Origin: Bacillota bacterium
Lineage (GTDB): Bacteria > Bacillota > Clostridia > Clostridiales > Clostridiaceae
Direction: 5' to 3'
Length of the DNA: 24,160 nt
Assembly (NCBI GenBank): GCA_030706015.1
Contig: JAUZPI010000068.1
Coordinates: 1 to 24,160 of the forward strand
Shown: one piece after another, positions 1-8,146 of the stretch
Layout: every line of letters starts with the position of its first letter
How positions within the stretch are numbered: the first letter of the stretch is position 1
Notes under the pieces: generated by a model
The model's database searches: none
Told to the model about the DNA's origin: nothing
What the model saw: only the letters and a program-made list of their open reading frames with translations
Position numbers and translations under genes: made by a program

Positions 1-191
1 CCTATGCTAAACAAAGAATTTATATTCTTCATGTCACCTATAGCCTGCGATGCTGAATATATCAGTACTACTGGCAACACTACATATTTTGCTGCTTTTA
101 CAGGTCTTTTCGCTATCTGAACATATATCATGTATATAACCACTAGCCCTACACCAAACATCATTTGTAATTGTCCACCTAAATTATTCAT
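1..191 (-). CDS. Small membrane protein, 5' part only (possibly DUF1453/CcdC-like)
   Basis: An open frame starts at an ATG at 191 and runs off the left edge, giving about 63 residues. A good ribosome site (GGAGAG) lies about 8 bases upstream. The protein begins MNNLGGQLQMM. It has a hydrophobic stretch at about residues 11-24, a basic patch (IAKRPVKAAK) and a second hydrophobic stretch at about 36-48, so it is an integral membrane protein. The 'one TM, R-P-V-K, second TM' pattern reminds me of the DUF1453/CcdC family of small membrane proteins, but this rests on a short fragment. It lies downstream of the ger operon on the same strand, but the hairpin at 331-363 and a candidate promoter at 259-287 suggest a separate transcript. 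Confidence 0.6.
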   Translation of the reverse strand, partial: MNNLGGQLQMMFGVGLVVIYMIYVQIAKRPVKAAKYVVLPVVLIYSASQAIGDMKNINSLFSI

Positions 192-258
192 TTTATATCT
201 CTCCTCACAATATGAAATATTTATTTAATTCATTTATTTGTTTCTTTCCTATGAACTA

Positions 259-287
259 ATTATATCCCACATTGTGGTAGCAGAAAA
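259..287 (-). promoter_or_regulatory. Candidate promoter with a palindrome in the spacer
   Basis: On the minus strand there is a perfect TATAAT (259-264). Seventeen bases upstream is only a weak -35 (TTTTCT, 282-287). The spacer holds an 11-base palindrome, CCACATTGTGG (267-277), placed where a repressor would block RNA polymerase. A second small dyad, ATTAC/GTAAT (289-293 and 298-302), lies just upstream of the -35. The site would drive the membrane protein gene starting at 191, with a leader of about 60 nt. The -10 is convincing; the rest is inference. Confidence 0.4.
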
Positions 288-330
288 TATTACTAAGGTA
301 ATGTATTTGGTCATATATTTAGCATATGAC

Positions 331-363
331 TAATCCCTCCCGTGCTGAAAACGAGAGGGATTA
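331..363 (-). terminator. Hairpin at the end of the ger operon
   Basis: A perfect 9-bp inverted repeat (331-339 with 355-363, TAATCCCTC/GAGGGATTA) has two further inner CG pairs. The stop codon of the last gerAB gene (361-363) is itself part of the stem. There is no strong T-run after the stem on the minus strand. A second AT-rich 7-bp inverted repeat follows at once (310-316 with 324-330). It could be a terminator or an RNA 3'-end stabiliser. Confidence 0.5.
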
Positions 364-1443
364 TCCTTGTTCTTTGATATAAGCTATAGTCAATGAAATA
401 ATAGGGAATAAAACTACAAATGGAATAGCATATATAGGATATATATTGGCTAATATATAAGATTCCTTTTCTGGTGAACTAACTACGCTAAGGGAAAATA
501 CTATAGTAATAATTCCAATCAGGCTTACTAAAGGCTTATAGCTTCGTAATTTTAAAAATTGTGCTGCGGATAATGTGGTGGCATAATAAAAAATACATAT
601 TTTTAGAAATAAATTAAATAACATTATTACTGCAATTAATGCCTCCATTCTTGAAATAAATTCTCCTATATTTATAAGTGCTGCTATCTGATATGAAGGA
701 AATCCATGAATAAAAGCCAATTCTCCAAGTATAGCTAAATTTCGAAAGCCAACAGAAAGAAAATACATCCCTCCTAGAATTAACCCCCATAATGCAGATT
801 TCTTTACTTGCTTTATTTCATTAACATATGGATAAAACATTAAAAATACCACTGTATCACCAAAGGGGATAGCTACCATAAGGTTAATTCCTTGGACAAA
901 GTCTTTTAAATTTATTTGAAACAGAGGTAAAAAGTTTGATAAATTTATCTCCCCTACGGTAACTACTGAGATAAAAACACCTATAATAATTGTTAACACA
1001 GTTAAAACAAAACCAGTGTTAACTATGACCTCTATTCCTTTTCTTATTGTATATAAGCATAGTGTTGTAATTAATATTATAAATACGCTGATATGTGTTT
1101 CTGGGAAAAGGTATATGGAAAAAAAGTCTGCTACAAGCCTCAAATTGGCAAGAATTATAAGCCAAAAATAAAAAATATATAATATAGACATAATTTTTCC
1201 AAAATATCGTCCATATATCACGTCATTTATCTCTATTAAATTTTTACATGGAAATTTTTCGCTTAGTGATGTACAAACTAATATTAAGGGTAATGATATA
1301 CCCAAACTCAATAATAAAACTAGCCAAGTACTTTTTTTGGTTACTTCACCTATGGAAGCTGCTGTAAGTGTAGAACCTTCTAATAACCCAATAATGAGAA
1401 ACATTAGTTGTGTGCTTGATATCCTGCCTTTTTCTATCTTCAT
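361..1443 (-). CDS. Spore germinant receptor B subunit (GerAB family), copy 1
   Basis: Integral membrane B subunit of a Ger-type nutrient germinant receptor, which sits in the inner spore membrane and takes part in recognising the germinant. The 360 residues match the usual family length (about 360-370). They form about ten hydrophobic segments, as in the GerAB/spore permease branch of the amino acid/polyamine/organocation transporter superfamily. The start MKIEKGRISSTQLM aligns with copies 2 and 3, and GAGGT lies 10 bases upstream. Family landmarks include KGIEVI near residue 135 and the 'QGINLMVAIPFGD' stretch near 185. It is the last gene of the operon, 49 bp after copy 2, and its stop lies in the terminal hairpin. 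The function is inferred from family; the germinant is unknown. Confidence 0.9.
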   Translation of the reverse strand: MKIEKGRISSTQLMFLIIGLLEGSTLTAASIGEVTKKSTWLVLLLSLGISLPLILVCTSLSEKFPCKNLIEINDVIYGRYFGKIMSILYIFYFWLIILANLRLVADFFSIYLFPETHISVFIILITTLCLYTIRKGIEVIVNTGFVLTVLTIIIGVFISVVTVGEINLSNFLPLFQINLKDFVQGINLMVAIPFGDTVVFLMFYPYVNEIKQVKKSALWGLILGGMYFLSVGFRNLAILGELAFIHGFPSYQIAALINIGEFISRMEALIAVIMLFNLFLKICIFYYATTLSAAQFLKLRSYKPLVSLIGIITIVFSLSVVSSPEKESYILANIYPIYAIPFVVLFPIISLTIAYIKEQG

Positions 1444-1492
1444 AATTGCTGCTACCTCTATGTATAAGAATAAATAAAATTCTTGTATTGCT

Positions 1493-2575
1493 CTATGTTA
1501 ATTTTCTAATATAAGCTATAACCAATGAAATAATAGGCAATAAAATTACACATGGAATAGCATATATAGGATATATATTAGCTCCTGAATAAAACTCATC
1601 AGTTGGTGTCTTATACATACTAATTCCAAATACAATGCTTATAATGCCAACTGGAATTACTAAAGGCTTATAACTTTTTAGTTTTAAAAGCTGAGCTATG
1701 GATAATACCGTTGCATAATAAAAAATTGATATTTTTAAGAAGTACAGGAATATAACTGCTAATGCAACTAATACCTCTGTTCTGGTAATAACCTCTCCAA
1801 TACTTACAAGTTTAGCCAATTCGTAAGCTGGGTACATACTAATTGAATCTAATTTCCCAAGCACGGCTGTATTTCTTAAATTGACAATTAAGAAACCTAT
1901 CCCTCCAATAATTACCCCTTGGATTGCATACTTCTTCACTTGATTTATATCATTCATGTATGGAAAAATTATTAAAAATACAGCTAAATCCCCAAATGGA
2001 ATAGTTACCATAAGATTAATCCCTTGAATCAATTCTTTTGAATCAATTTGCAAAAGAGGCAAAAAATTAGATAATTTAATATAGTTTATTGTTAAAATTA
2101 TGAGTACTATAGTTACCAGTGATGTTAGTATAACTATAACAATACTAGATTTTGCCATAACCTCTATCCCTTTTCTTAAAGCATATGCAGAAATAATTAT
2201 AATACCTATTATAAATACATCAACATCCAAATATGAAAAAACATATGTAGTCAAAAAATCCCCCATTAATCTTGAATTTGCAGGAACTAAAAGCCAGAAA
2301 AAATATATATACAATATTGATATTATTGTTCCTAAATAATCGCCATATATTATACTGTTTATCTGTACTATATTTTTACCAGCAAATTTTTGTGTTAAGG
2401 AGGTGTACACTAATAATAAAAATACTGTTATAGCAAAACCTATCAGCAAAGCTATCCAAGTATTTTGCCTTGTTATCTCAGTTATAAAGGAAGAAGTAAC
2501 TGTAGCAGACTGCAATATACCAATAACTAAAAACATTAGTTGCGAACCTGTTATTCTACCTTTCTCAATGCTCAT
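1493..2575 (-). CDS. Spore germinant receptor B subunit (GerAB family), copy 2
   Basis: Second of three tandem GerAB-type subunits, 360 residues, about ten membrane segments. It begins MSIEKGRITGSQLM and has a good ribosome site (AAGGAG, about 8 bases before the ATG at 2575). It shares long near-identical blocks with copy 3, for example the stretch around 'GKNIVQINSIIYG' and the C-terminal 'ANIYPIYAIPCVILLP', so these two look like the closest pair. It retains the KGIEVM and 'QGINLMVTIPFGD' landmarks. It sits 54 bp downstream of copy 3 and 49 bp upstream of copy 1, with no terminator between them, so all three are probably on one mRNA. No frameshift or missing segment is seen, so it looks functional. 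The ligand cannot be told from sequence. Confidence 0.9.
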   Translation of the reverse strand: MSIEKGRITGSQLMFLVIGILQSATVTSSFITEITRQNTWIALLIGFAITVFLLLVYTSLTQKFAGKNIVQINSIIYGDYLGTIISILYIYFFWLLVPANSRLMGDFLTTYVFSYLDVDVFIIGIIIISAYALRKGIEVMAKSSIVIVILTSLVTIVLIILTINYIKLSNFLPLLQIDSKELIQGINLMVTIPFGDLAVFLIIFPYMNDINQVKKYAIQGVIIGGIGFLIVNLRNTAVLGKLDSISMYPAYELAKLVSIGEVITRTEVLVALAVIFLYFLKISIFYYATVLSIAQLLKLKSYKPLVIPVGIISIVFGISMYKTPTDEFYSGANIYPIYAIPCVILLPIISLVIAYIRKLT

Positions 2576-2629
2576 AATTACAACTCCTTCATGTATAGAA
2601 ATTATTTAAATCCCTTATATCTTGCTATG

Positions 2630-3712
2630 CTATGCTAGCTTTCTAATATAAGTTATAATCAATGAAGTAATAGGTAATAGGATTACACATGGAATGGCAT
2701 ATATAGGATATATATTAACTGCTGAATAGGCCTCATCTACTGGTGAGTCGTACATACTAATTGCTAGTATAATGCTAATAATCCCAACTGGAATTATTAA
2801 AGGCTTATAATCACGTAATTTTAAAAGCTGAGCTATGGATACTACAGCAGCATAATAATGAAGAGATATTTTTACAAATAAATCAAGTAGTAGTATTAGT
2901 GCAATCACCGATTCTATTCTGGTAATAATTTCTCCTATATTTATGAGTTTTGCTAATTCATAGGAGGGATACGCACTAATTGAACCTATACTTCCAAGCA
3001 CTGCTGTGTTTCGTAAACTAACACTTAAAAAATATATACTCCCAATAATTAATCCCCAGAATGTATACCTTTTCACTTGTCTTATATCTCTCATATGTGA
3101 AAAAATCATTAAAAGTACAACTAATTCCCCATATGGAATAGATACCATAAGATCAATGCCTTGAGTAAACTCTTTTAAATTCACTTGAAAAACAGGAAAA
3201 AAATTAGATAAACGCATCTCTTTTACTGTTAATATTGGAAGAATTACAGCTATAAGTGTTGTTATTATAACTATACCTAAACTAATCCTAGCTATAGTTT
3301 CTATTCCTTTTCCTACAGCATATGCACAAATAAGTACAATACCTATTACAAATACGTAGGTACCTATATCAGAAAAAACATATGTAGCAAAAAAATCTGC
3401 CTCTAATCTTGCATTTGCAGGAATTAAAAACCAGAAAAAAAATACATACAATATAGATATTATACTTCCCAAGTAGCTGCCATATATTTTACTGTTTATC
3501 TGCACTAAATTCTTGCCAGGAAACTTTCTGCCTAATGAAGTATAAACATATAATAAGAGTGCTGTTATAGCAGAACCCATTAATAGAAATATCCAGGTAT
3601 CTTGTTTTGTTATCACGCTTATGAAAGTAGAGGTTAGCGTAGAACCTTGTAATACTGAAATAATTAAAATCATCAATTGAATGCTTGATATCTTACCTTT
3701 ACCAATTCTCAT
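2630..3712 (-). CDS. Spore germinant receptor B subunit (GerAB family), copy 3
   Basis: First of the three tandem GerAB-type subunits in transcription order, about ten membrane segments. An ATG exists at 3724, but I place the start at 3712. This gives MRIGKGKISSIQLM, which lines up with copies 1 and 2 and gives the same length of 360 residues. It also leaves a GGGAG ribosome site five bases upstream, which would otherwise be inside the coding sequence. Landmarks are KGIETI near residue 135 and 'QGIDLMVSIPYGE' near 185. It follows the small membrane protein gene by 26 bp. Identity to copy 2 looks well above half by eye, which points to duplication within the operon. Confidence 0.9.
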   Translation of the reverse strand: MRIGKGKISSIQLMILIISVLQGSTLTSTFISVITKQDTWIFLLMGSAITALLLYVYTSLGRKFPGKNLVQINSKIYGSYLGSIISILYVFFFWFLIPANARLEADFFATYVFSDIGTYVFVIGIVLICAYAVGKGIETIARISLGIVIITTLIAVILPILTVKEMRLSNFFPVFQVNLKEFTQGIDLMVSIPYGELVVLLMIFSHMRDIRQVKRYTFWGLIIGSIYFLSVSLRNTAVLGSIGSISAYPSYELAKLINIGEIITRIESVIALILLLDLFVKISLHYYAAVVSIAQLLKLRDYKPLIIPVGIISIILAISMYDSPVDEAYSAVNIYPIYAIPCVILLPITSLIITYIRKLA

Positions 3713-3738
3713 AATAACTCCCATACATAAAATCAGCT

Positions 3739-3957
3739 TTATTTATAATTTAAATGTAATATATCCTTTACCACATATTCCATGCCCTTTACTGGGTTTG
3801 GTATGGGCAGCCCTGTAACCAGAAATATACTCATGGTGAAGGCTATTATTAAAAATACAGAATATACTTTAAGTTCCCGCCAATATTCTTTTTTTATCAT
3901 TTCTGGAACATCAAACAATATTATAACTATAAAAATGATTATCAATAAAAACACCAT
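3739..3957 (-). CDS. Small two-TM protein of the ger operon (D-subunit-like)
   Basis: A 72-residue membrane protein starting at an ATG at 3957 with a TGAGGT ribosome site 7 bases upstream. The first hydrophobic helix is residues 2-15 (VFLLIIIFIVIILF). A charged stretch follows (EMIKKEYWRELK), then a second helix at about 31-50 and a soluble tail of about 20 residues. It fits between gerAC (25 bp upstream) and gerAB copy 3 (26 bp downstream), so it is clearly part of the operon. Small two-TM 'D' proteins encoded beside germinant-receptor operons are known in Bacillus and modulate receptor function. Size, topology and position match that class, but I cannot show homology from sequence alone. 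Confidence 0.75.
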   Translation of the reverse strand: MVFLLIIIFIVIILFDVPEMIKKEYWRELKVYSVFLIIAFTMSIFLVTGLPIPNPVKGMEYVVKDILHLNYK

Positions 3958-3982
3958 TTTTTATACCTCATTATCATTAATA

Positions 3983-5155
3983 CTATTCTTCCTTAGACAT
4001 AATAGGTTTAGTAATTCTGCCCATTCCTCTTATTTTAGAATTTACACTTACCTCTACAGGGATATTCTTAAAAACCTTTTCCCAATTCTTCTCTAGCTTA
4101 GGCCACTGTTTAGGATAATGCTGGTATATGGTATCACCGAAGCCAAATATATCTGCATTTAACAGCTTAGCTTTTGCTACTGCTGCCATTACCTCTGATT
4201 TTATAATTTCCTCCTCAGCTTTTTGAACATCTGCTAAGGCTTTGGGGTTTGCTAAGTCTTCAGAGGAACTTTGCTCCTGTAAATCTCCTTCTTGTTTTAT
4301 TTCTATTTTTATACTTGGTTTATCACCTTTCATTTGCGCAGTAATTTTACCGCTGGCGTGTGTTGTTTGAATATTTATTTTGTCGCCTTTTTTGTCTATA
4401 ACAATAACACCATTCTTAACTTTATTAGTTCCCCATAATAGTCCTCGGGTTTCTTTTTTATCAAGAGTTCCAATCATCTTATCCTTTTTAAATACTGCCG
4501 TTTTTGAAAGGTATGCTATTCTTTGGTTATTATCATTTGCAACTTCAATCATAGGTGCAACAGGAGCTGTAGTCTTACTCATTAATTTAGATGAAAAATC
4601 TTTTAAATCTACAGCTGCTACCTGCGATACCTCTTGCTCTGCTTTAATCAATTCTCCAATATTCATACCTGGAGTAGCTTCAAGTTCTGGCTTTATGGTA
4701 AATATGTCACTAGCGTTTCCATCAGATACTAAAATCCATACCAAAAGACGTGTTTCCCTATAACGTAAGAAAAAATCAATATATTTTTCAATACCAGATT
4801 CTGCTGCATCTTTGCCAAATATAATAACCTGATTATGTGAAAAAAATAATTTACGATTTAATTTACGACTAAAAGCTCTTGTTGCCTCTGAAACACTTTT
4901 CCCTAGTTCCTTTAAATTAAGGTAGCTAGCGCTGCCTACTGCCCCACTGCCTCCCTGGGATGAACCTTTAATCCCCGATACATTAGCTAGCTGGACGGTC
5001 ATTTCCACTGTTTCCTTTCCTTTTCCTTTATCAATTCCAACTCCCATTACAATAGCTAATTTGTTTAGCTCATGAGCACTTCGGCAGGCAGTTAGATTTG
5101 AAACCATCAAAATACATATGATTATTATTACACCTATATTTATGTGTTTTTTCAT
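3983..5155 (-). CDS. gerAC: Spore germinant receptor C subunit (GerAC-type lipoprotein)
   Basis: The lipid-anchored C subunit, which lies on the outer face of the inner spore membrane and is needed for receptor function. I start it at the ATG at 5155 (390 residues). A GTG at 5164 also reads in frame but overlaps the GAGGTG ribosome site that serves the ATG. The N-terminus is a lipoprotein signal: MKKH, a hydrophobic core, then the lipobox LTAC with the lipidated Cys at residue 24. The mature part carries typical Ger(x)C family sequence, such as 'ELNKLAIVMGVGIDKGKG' soon after the Cys and 'RAFSRKLNRKLFFSHNQVIIFGK' near residue 100. Length is usual for the family. It lies 33 bp after gerAA. Confidence 0.93.
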   Translation of the reverse strand: MKKHINIGVIIIICILMVSNLTACRSAHELNKLAIVMGVGIDKGKGKETVEMTVQLANVSGIKGSSQGGSGAVGSASYLNLKELGKSVSEATRAFSRKLNRKLFFSHNQVIIFGKDAAESGIEKYIDFFLRYRETRLLVWILVSDGNASDIFTIKPELEATPGMNIGELIKAEQEVSQVAAVDLKDFSSKLMSKTTAPVAPMIEVANDNNQRIAYLSKTAVFKKDKMIGTLDKKETRGLLWGTNKVKNGVIVIDKKGDKINIQTTHASGKITAQMKGDKPSIKIEIKQEGDLQEQSSSEDLANPKALADVQKAEEEIIKSEVMAAVAKAKLLNADIFGFGDTIYQHYPKQWPKLEKNWEKVFKNIPVEVSVNSKIRGMGRITKPIMSKEE

Positions 5156-5188
5156 TGGATTCACCTCATAATAATATCACCCATATTT

Positions 5189-6793
5189 CTAATCATTATT
5201 TTCCTCTTCTACTGGCGGTTCAGGCTTTGCACCTGGTTCTTGCCTTTTAAAATTATGCCACCCTATGGTTCTAGGTCTTGTAAACATACTCCATAAATGA
5301 GTTCTTACAAGGGTATCTTTTAGGTCTTCTAGGCTTAGTGGAGCTAAAGGAGCTAAATATGGGGTACCAAAGGAGCGTAAGGATACAATGTGCACTAATA
5401 GCGCCAGTAACCCAATGCCCACTCCAAATATCCCCAAAGCCCCTGCTAAGATAAGAAAAATCATTCTTAAAATAGCAGACACATCTGTATAAACTGGAAT
5501 TACAAAGCTAGAAACAGCTGTTAACGCTACTACAATAACCAACATTGATCCTACCAAGCCTGCTGATACAGCAGCTTCACCTATTACCAAGGCTCCCACA
5601 ATACTAACCGCCTGACCTACAGGACGAGGTAAGCGTACCCCTGCCTCTCTTAATATCTCAAAGGTTATTATCATAAGACCAGCCTCCATAACCGCTGGAA
5701 AAGGAACACCTTCACGACCTGCTGCCATGCTAAACAATAAGGTAGTAGGGATTAGCTCCTGATGAAAGGTGGCTAACATTACATAGGTAGCTGGTGCTAA
5801 TATACTTATGAAAAAGCAAGTAAATCTTAAAATCCTCAAAATACTTGCAAAAAACGTTCTTGAATAATAGTCTTCTGCACTTTGAAAGCCTTCAATAAAA
5901 AGCATTGGTACAGTAAGCACAAATGGTGTTCCATCTACTAGAATAGCTACCCTGCCTTCTAGTATTTTAGCAGCCGCCGTGTCTGGTTTTTCTGAATTTC
6001 CTATAGTGGGAAAAATGGAATAGGGTTCGTCTTCTATAAATTGTTCAATATAGCCTGATTCTAAAATAGCATCTGTATTAATTCTACTTAACCTCTTCTT
6101 TATTTCTCTAAGCAGCTTAGGATTAACGACCCCTTTTAAATAAACAATAGATACACTAGTTCTTGTTTGGGTGCCTATTTCCATGGTTTCAAAGGTTAAA
6201 TTAGAATTCTTTATTTTACGACGTATTAACGTCATATTTGTAGCCAGAGTTTCAGAAAAACCTTCTCTAGGTCCTCTTACTACAGCTTCAGTTTTAGGTT
6301 CCTCTACACCTCGAGTTTCCCAGCCTTTTGAATTGATAACTAATGCTTCACTGCAACCATCTAAGAGTAATATGGTATCTCCAGATAAACATCCGTCTAT
6401 TATTTCATTTACAGATGTAACTAATTTTACATTGCCTACAGAAAGCATGCAGTCTTTTATGCATTTTATATTTCCTAGTTCTATTTCACTTTCAAGGTTA
6501 TGTAACCTGCTGTCGTACATAAAAGGTTTAATTATGGTTTCATTTATGACCGCTTTTTCCGTCATACCCTCTAAGAATATTACCGCTGCATTTATCTGCA
6601 TTTTAGAACCAAAGAAAAACTGGCGATAAATTATGTCATTGCTTGAACCTAAGGCTTCTTTTAAAAAATCCAGGTTTTCCTCAAGACTAGAAAAAATTTT
6701 AAATTGTACAGTTTCTTTTTTCGGTTCTTCATCCTTCACCTTTTCACTATTAAGTTGCAGAAATTTAAGTTTTTTATATAAATAATTAAACAC
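5189..6793 (-). CDS. gerAA: Spore germinant receptor A subunit (GerAA family)
   Basis: The A subunit of the germinant receptor, 534 residues, of usual length. It starts with GTG at 6793, with AGGGA 8 bases upstream; no better start is visible. The soluble N-terminal part covers about residues 1-300. It contains the family signature VVRGPREGFSE (172-182) and GTPFVLTVP (288-296). Membrane segments follow at roughly 315-342, 365-380, 395-435 and 440-472, with the conserved stretch around 'LPRPVGQAVSIVGALVIGEA' (388-407). The C-terminal tail (about 478-534) is soluble, proline-rich and acidic. It is the only A subunit in this operon although there are four B subunits. It lies 54 bp after the 70-residue ORF and 33 bp before gerAC. 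Confidence 0.95.
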   Translation of the reverse strand: MFNYLYKKLKFLQLNSEKVKDEEPKKETVQFKIFSSLEENLDFLKEALGSSNDIIYRQFFFGSKMQINAAVIFLEGMTEKAVINETIIKPFMYDSRLHNLESEIELGNIKCIKDCMLSVGNVKLVTSVNEIIDGCLSGDTILLLDGCSEALVINSKGWETRGVEEPKTEAVVRGPREGFSETLATNMTLIRRKIKNSNLTFETMEIGTQTRTSVSIVYLKGVVNPKLLREIKKRLSRINTDAILESGYIEQFIEDEPYSIFPTIGNSEKPDTAAAKILEGRVAILVDGTPFVLTVPMLFIEGFQSAEDYYSRTFFASILRILRFTCFFISILAPATYVMLATFHQELIPTTLLFSMAAGREGVPFPAVMEAGLMIITFEILREAGVRLPRPVGQAVSIVGALVIGEAAVSAGLVGSMLVIVVALTAVSSFVIPVYTDVSAILRMIFLILAGALGIFGVGIGLLALLVHIVSLRSFGTPYLAPLAPLSLEDLKDTLVRTHLWSMFTRPRTIGWHNFKRQEPGAKPEPPVEEENND

Positions 6794-6847
6794 TTTTTAT
6801 ATCCCTGCTTTCTTTTCTTATGTTATTATCTGTTTACCTCTAGGCTA

Positions 6848-7060
6848 TTATTCCCTTTTATCCTGTTCTTTACTTATATCTTTACTAAAATCGGGGCTAT
6901 TATATCTCATTCCAAAAATGTATAAACAAAATTGACACAACAATACTAATACAATAACAAACACATATATCCAGGAAATAATACTAAAAAAGGTTGGATA
7001 GATTCCTCTTCCTTCAAAGGTTTTTCTTAGAAATTCAACAATCCACACATTTCTTACCAT
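6848..7060 (-). CDS. Small one-TM protein between gerAB4 and gerAA, function unknown
   Basis: A 70-residue ORF whose ATG follows the TAG stop of gerAB4 with no gap (TAG at 7061-7063, ATG at 7058-7060), so translation is probably coupled. There is only a weak AAGGG further upstream. The N-terminal 20 residues are amphipathic and basic (VEFLRKTFEGRG). One clear hydrophobic helix spans about 23-49 (FFSIISWIYVFVIVLVLLCQ and onward), followed by a charged tail (SKDISKEQDKRE). I recognise no family. Its place inside the operon and its tight coupling suggest a receptor-associated small protein, possibly a second D-like subunit, but it shows one membrane helix rather than two. Confidence 0.65.
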   Translation of the reverse strand: MVRNVWIVEFLRKTFEGRGIYPTFFSIISWIYVFVIVLVLLCQFCLYIFGMRYNSPDFSKDISKEQDKRE

Positions 7061-8146
7061 CTATAATTCAGCCCTTTTCTTTTTTATCCAATAAATCATT
7101 AATAATAATGGTGGAAATATATTAGAATAAATTATTGTGTAATAGTGTATATCAAAAGGAACCATCCAACGGTGGTAAGCATAGCTAGGTTCGAAGACAA
7201 TAGAAAACCATAGTAGAAAAACACTAAATAAAATAAGTGTTATTTTATAGCTTTTAATTTTAAATACTGTGGTTAGGATTAAAACAATGCCATTTAGATA
7301 TATAGACATCTTAAAAAAACCACCAAAAAACATGATTATTATACCTATAGCATCTATATTAACTATTATGTCTCCTATGTTTACCAGCCTAATAGTTTCC
7401 ACTAAAGGAATGGTGGTAACTGAAGTATATTTAGCTCCCAATACACTAATATCCATTACTAAGGTGATACAAAGCAGTATACCAGACAATAAAATTGCCT
7501 TCATTGTGATTTTTCTTACTGCACTCTTATCATTTGCATAATGCCAGTACATTAAAAATATGAAAACTTCTCCAAAGGGGAACATCACCACATTGGGCAA
7601 GGTTTTTATTATTGGACCAATGCCATTTTCTAAAATAGGATTTAATTTTCTAAAATCTACATCCCCTGACGCATAAACCAGCACATAGAGAGTTATCATA
7701 GCTATCAGAAGAAGAGGCGTCACTATTTCACTGGCACGGGCTAATACCTCAACTCCTTTTAGCAGAGCATATATACTAACACCTATAAAAATAAAAGTTA
7801 TAAGCCACAATGGAGCATTTGGAAGAGTTGTCAAAATTATAAGTTCACTAAACTCACGAACATTACGAGCCGCATGCCAGAGACAATCTAATACATATAG
7901 TAATGCAAGAGGTATTCCTAGTTTGCTGCCCAGTATGTTAATAATAATTTCAGCATAATTTTTATCTGGAAATTTACTTTGAATTTCTGTATAAATCCAT
8001 ACGAAGCCAAGTCCTATTAATAAAGCAAACAAAATTACAATCCATGCATCTTGCTTTGCTTCTATACCTAAGGCAAAAAGTGTAGTACTTCCTACTTCAA
8101 ATATGAACATTAACGTAAATAATTGATGTTTGCTTAAATGTGTCAT
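7061..8146 (-). CDS. Spore germinant receptor B subunit (GerAB family), divergent copy 4
   Basis: First gene of the ger operon, about ten membrane segments. I use the ATG at 8146 (361 residues, MTHLSKHQLFTLMF). An upstream in-frame ATG at 8179 would add eleven residues, but an AGAGAGG ribosome site seven bases before 8146 decides for the inner start. It keeps the family pattern: KGVEVL near residue 140, then 'VVMFPFGEVFIFLMYWHY' near 200. It is clearly different from the three tandem copies and probably an older partner of gerAA. The gene order B-A-C with this divergent copy first looks like a complete receptor, to which the three downstream B genes were added. Confidence 0.9.
   Translation of the reverse strand: MTHLSKHQLFTLMFIFEVGSTTLFALGIEAKQDAWIVILFALLIGLGFVWIYTEIQSKFPDKNYAEIIINILGSKLGIPLALLYVLDCLWHAARNVREFSELIILTTLPNAPLWLITFIFIGVSIYALLKGVEVLARASEIVTPLLLIAMITLYVLVYASGDVDFRKLNPILENGIGPIIKTLPNVVMFPFGEVFIFLMYWHYANDKSAVRKITMKAILLSGILLCITLVMDISVLGAKYTSVTTIPLVETIRLVNIGDIIVNIDAIGIIIMFFGGFFKMSIYLNGIVLILTTVFKIKSYKITLILFSVFLLWFSIVFEPSYAYHRWMVPFDIHYYTIIYSNIFPPLLLMIYWIKKKRAEL

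Noticed and set aside
2100..2609. Plus-strand frames over gerAB2, and similar frames at 6171-6629, 14615-14890, 18242-18574 and 20292-20702
   Set aside because: They are opposite-strand shadows of well-supported genes, lack ribosome sites and have no recognisable domain.
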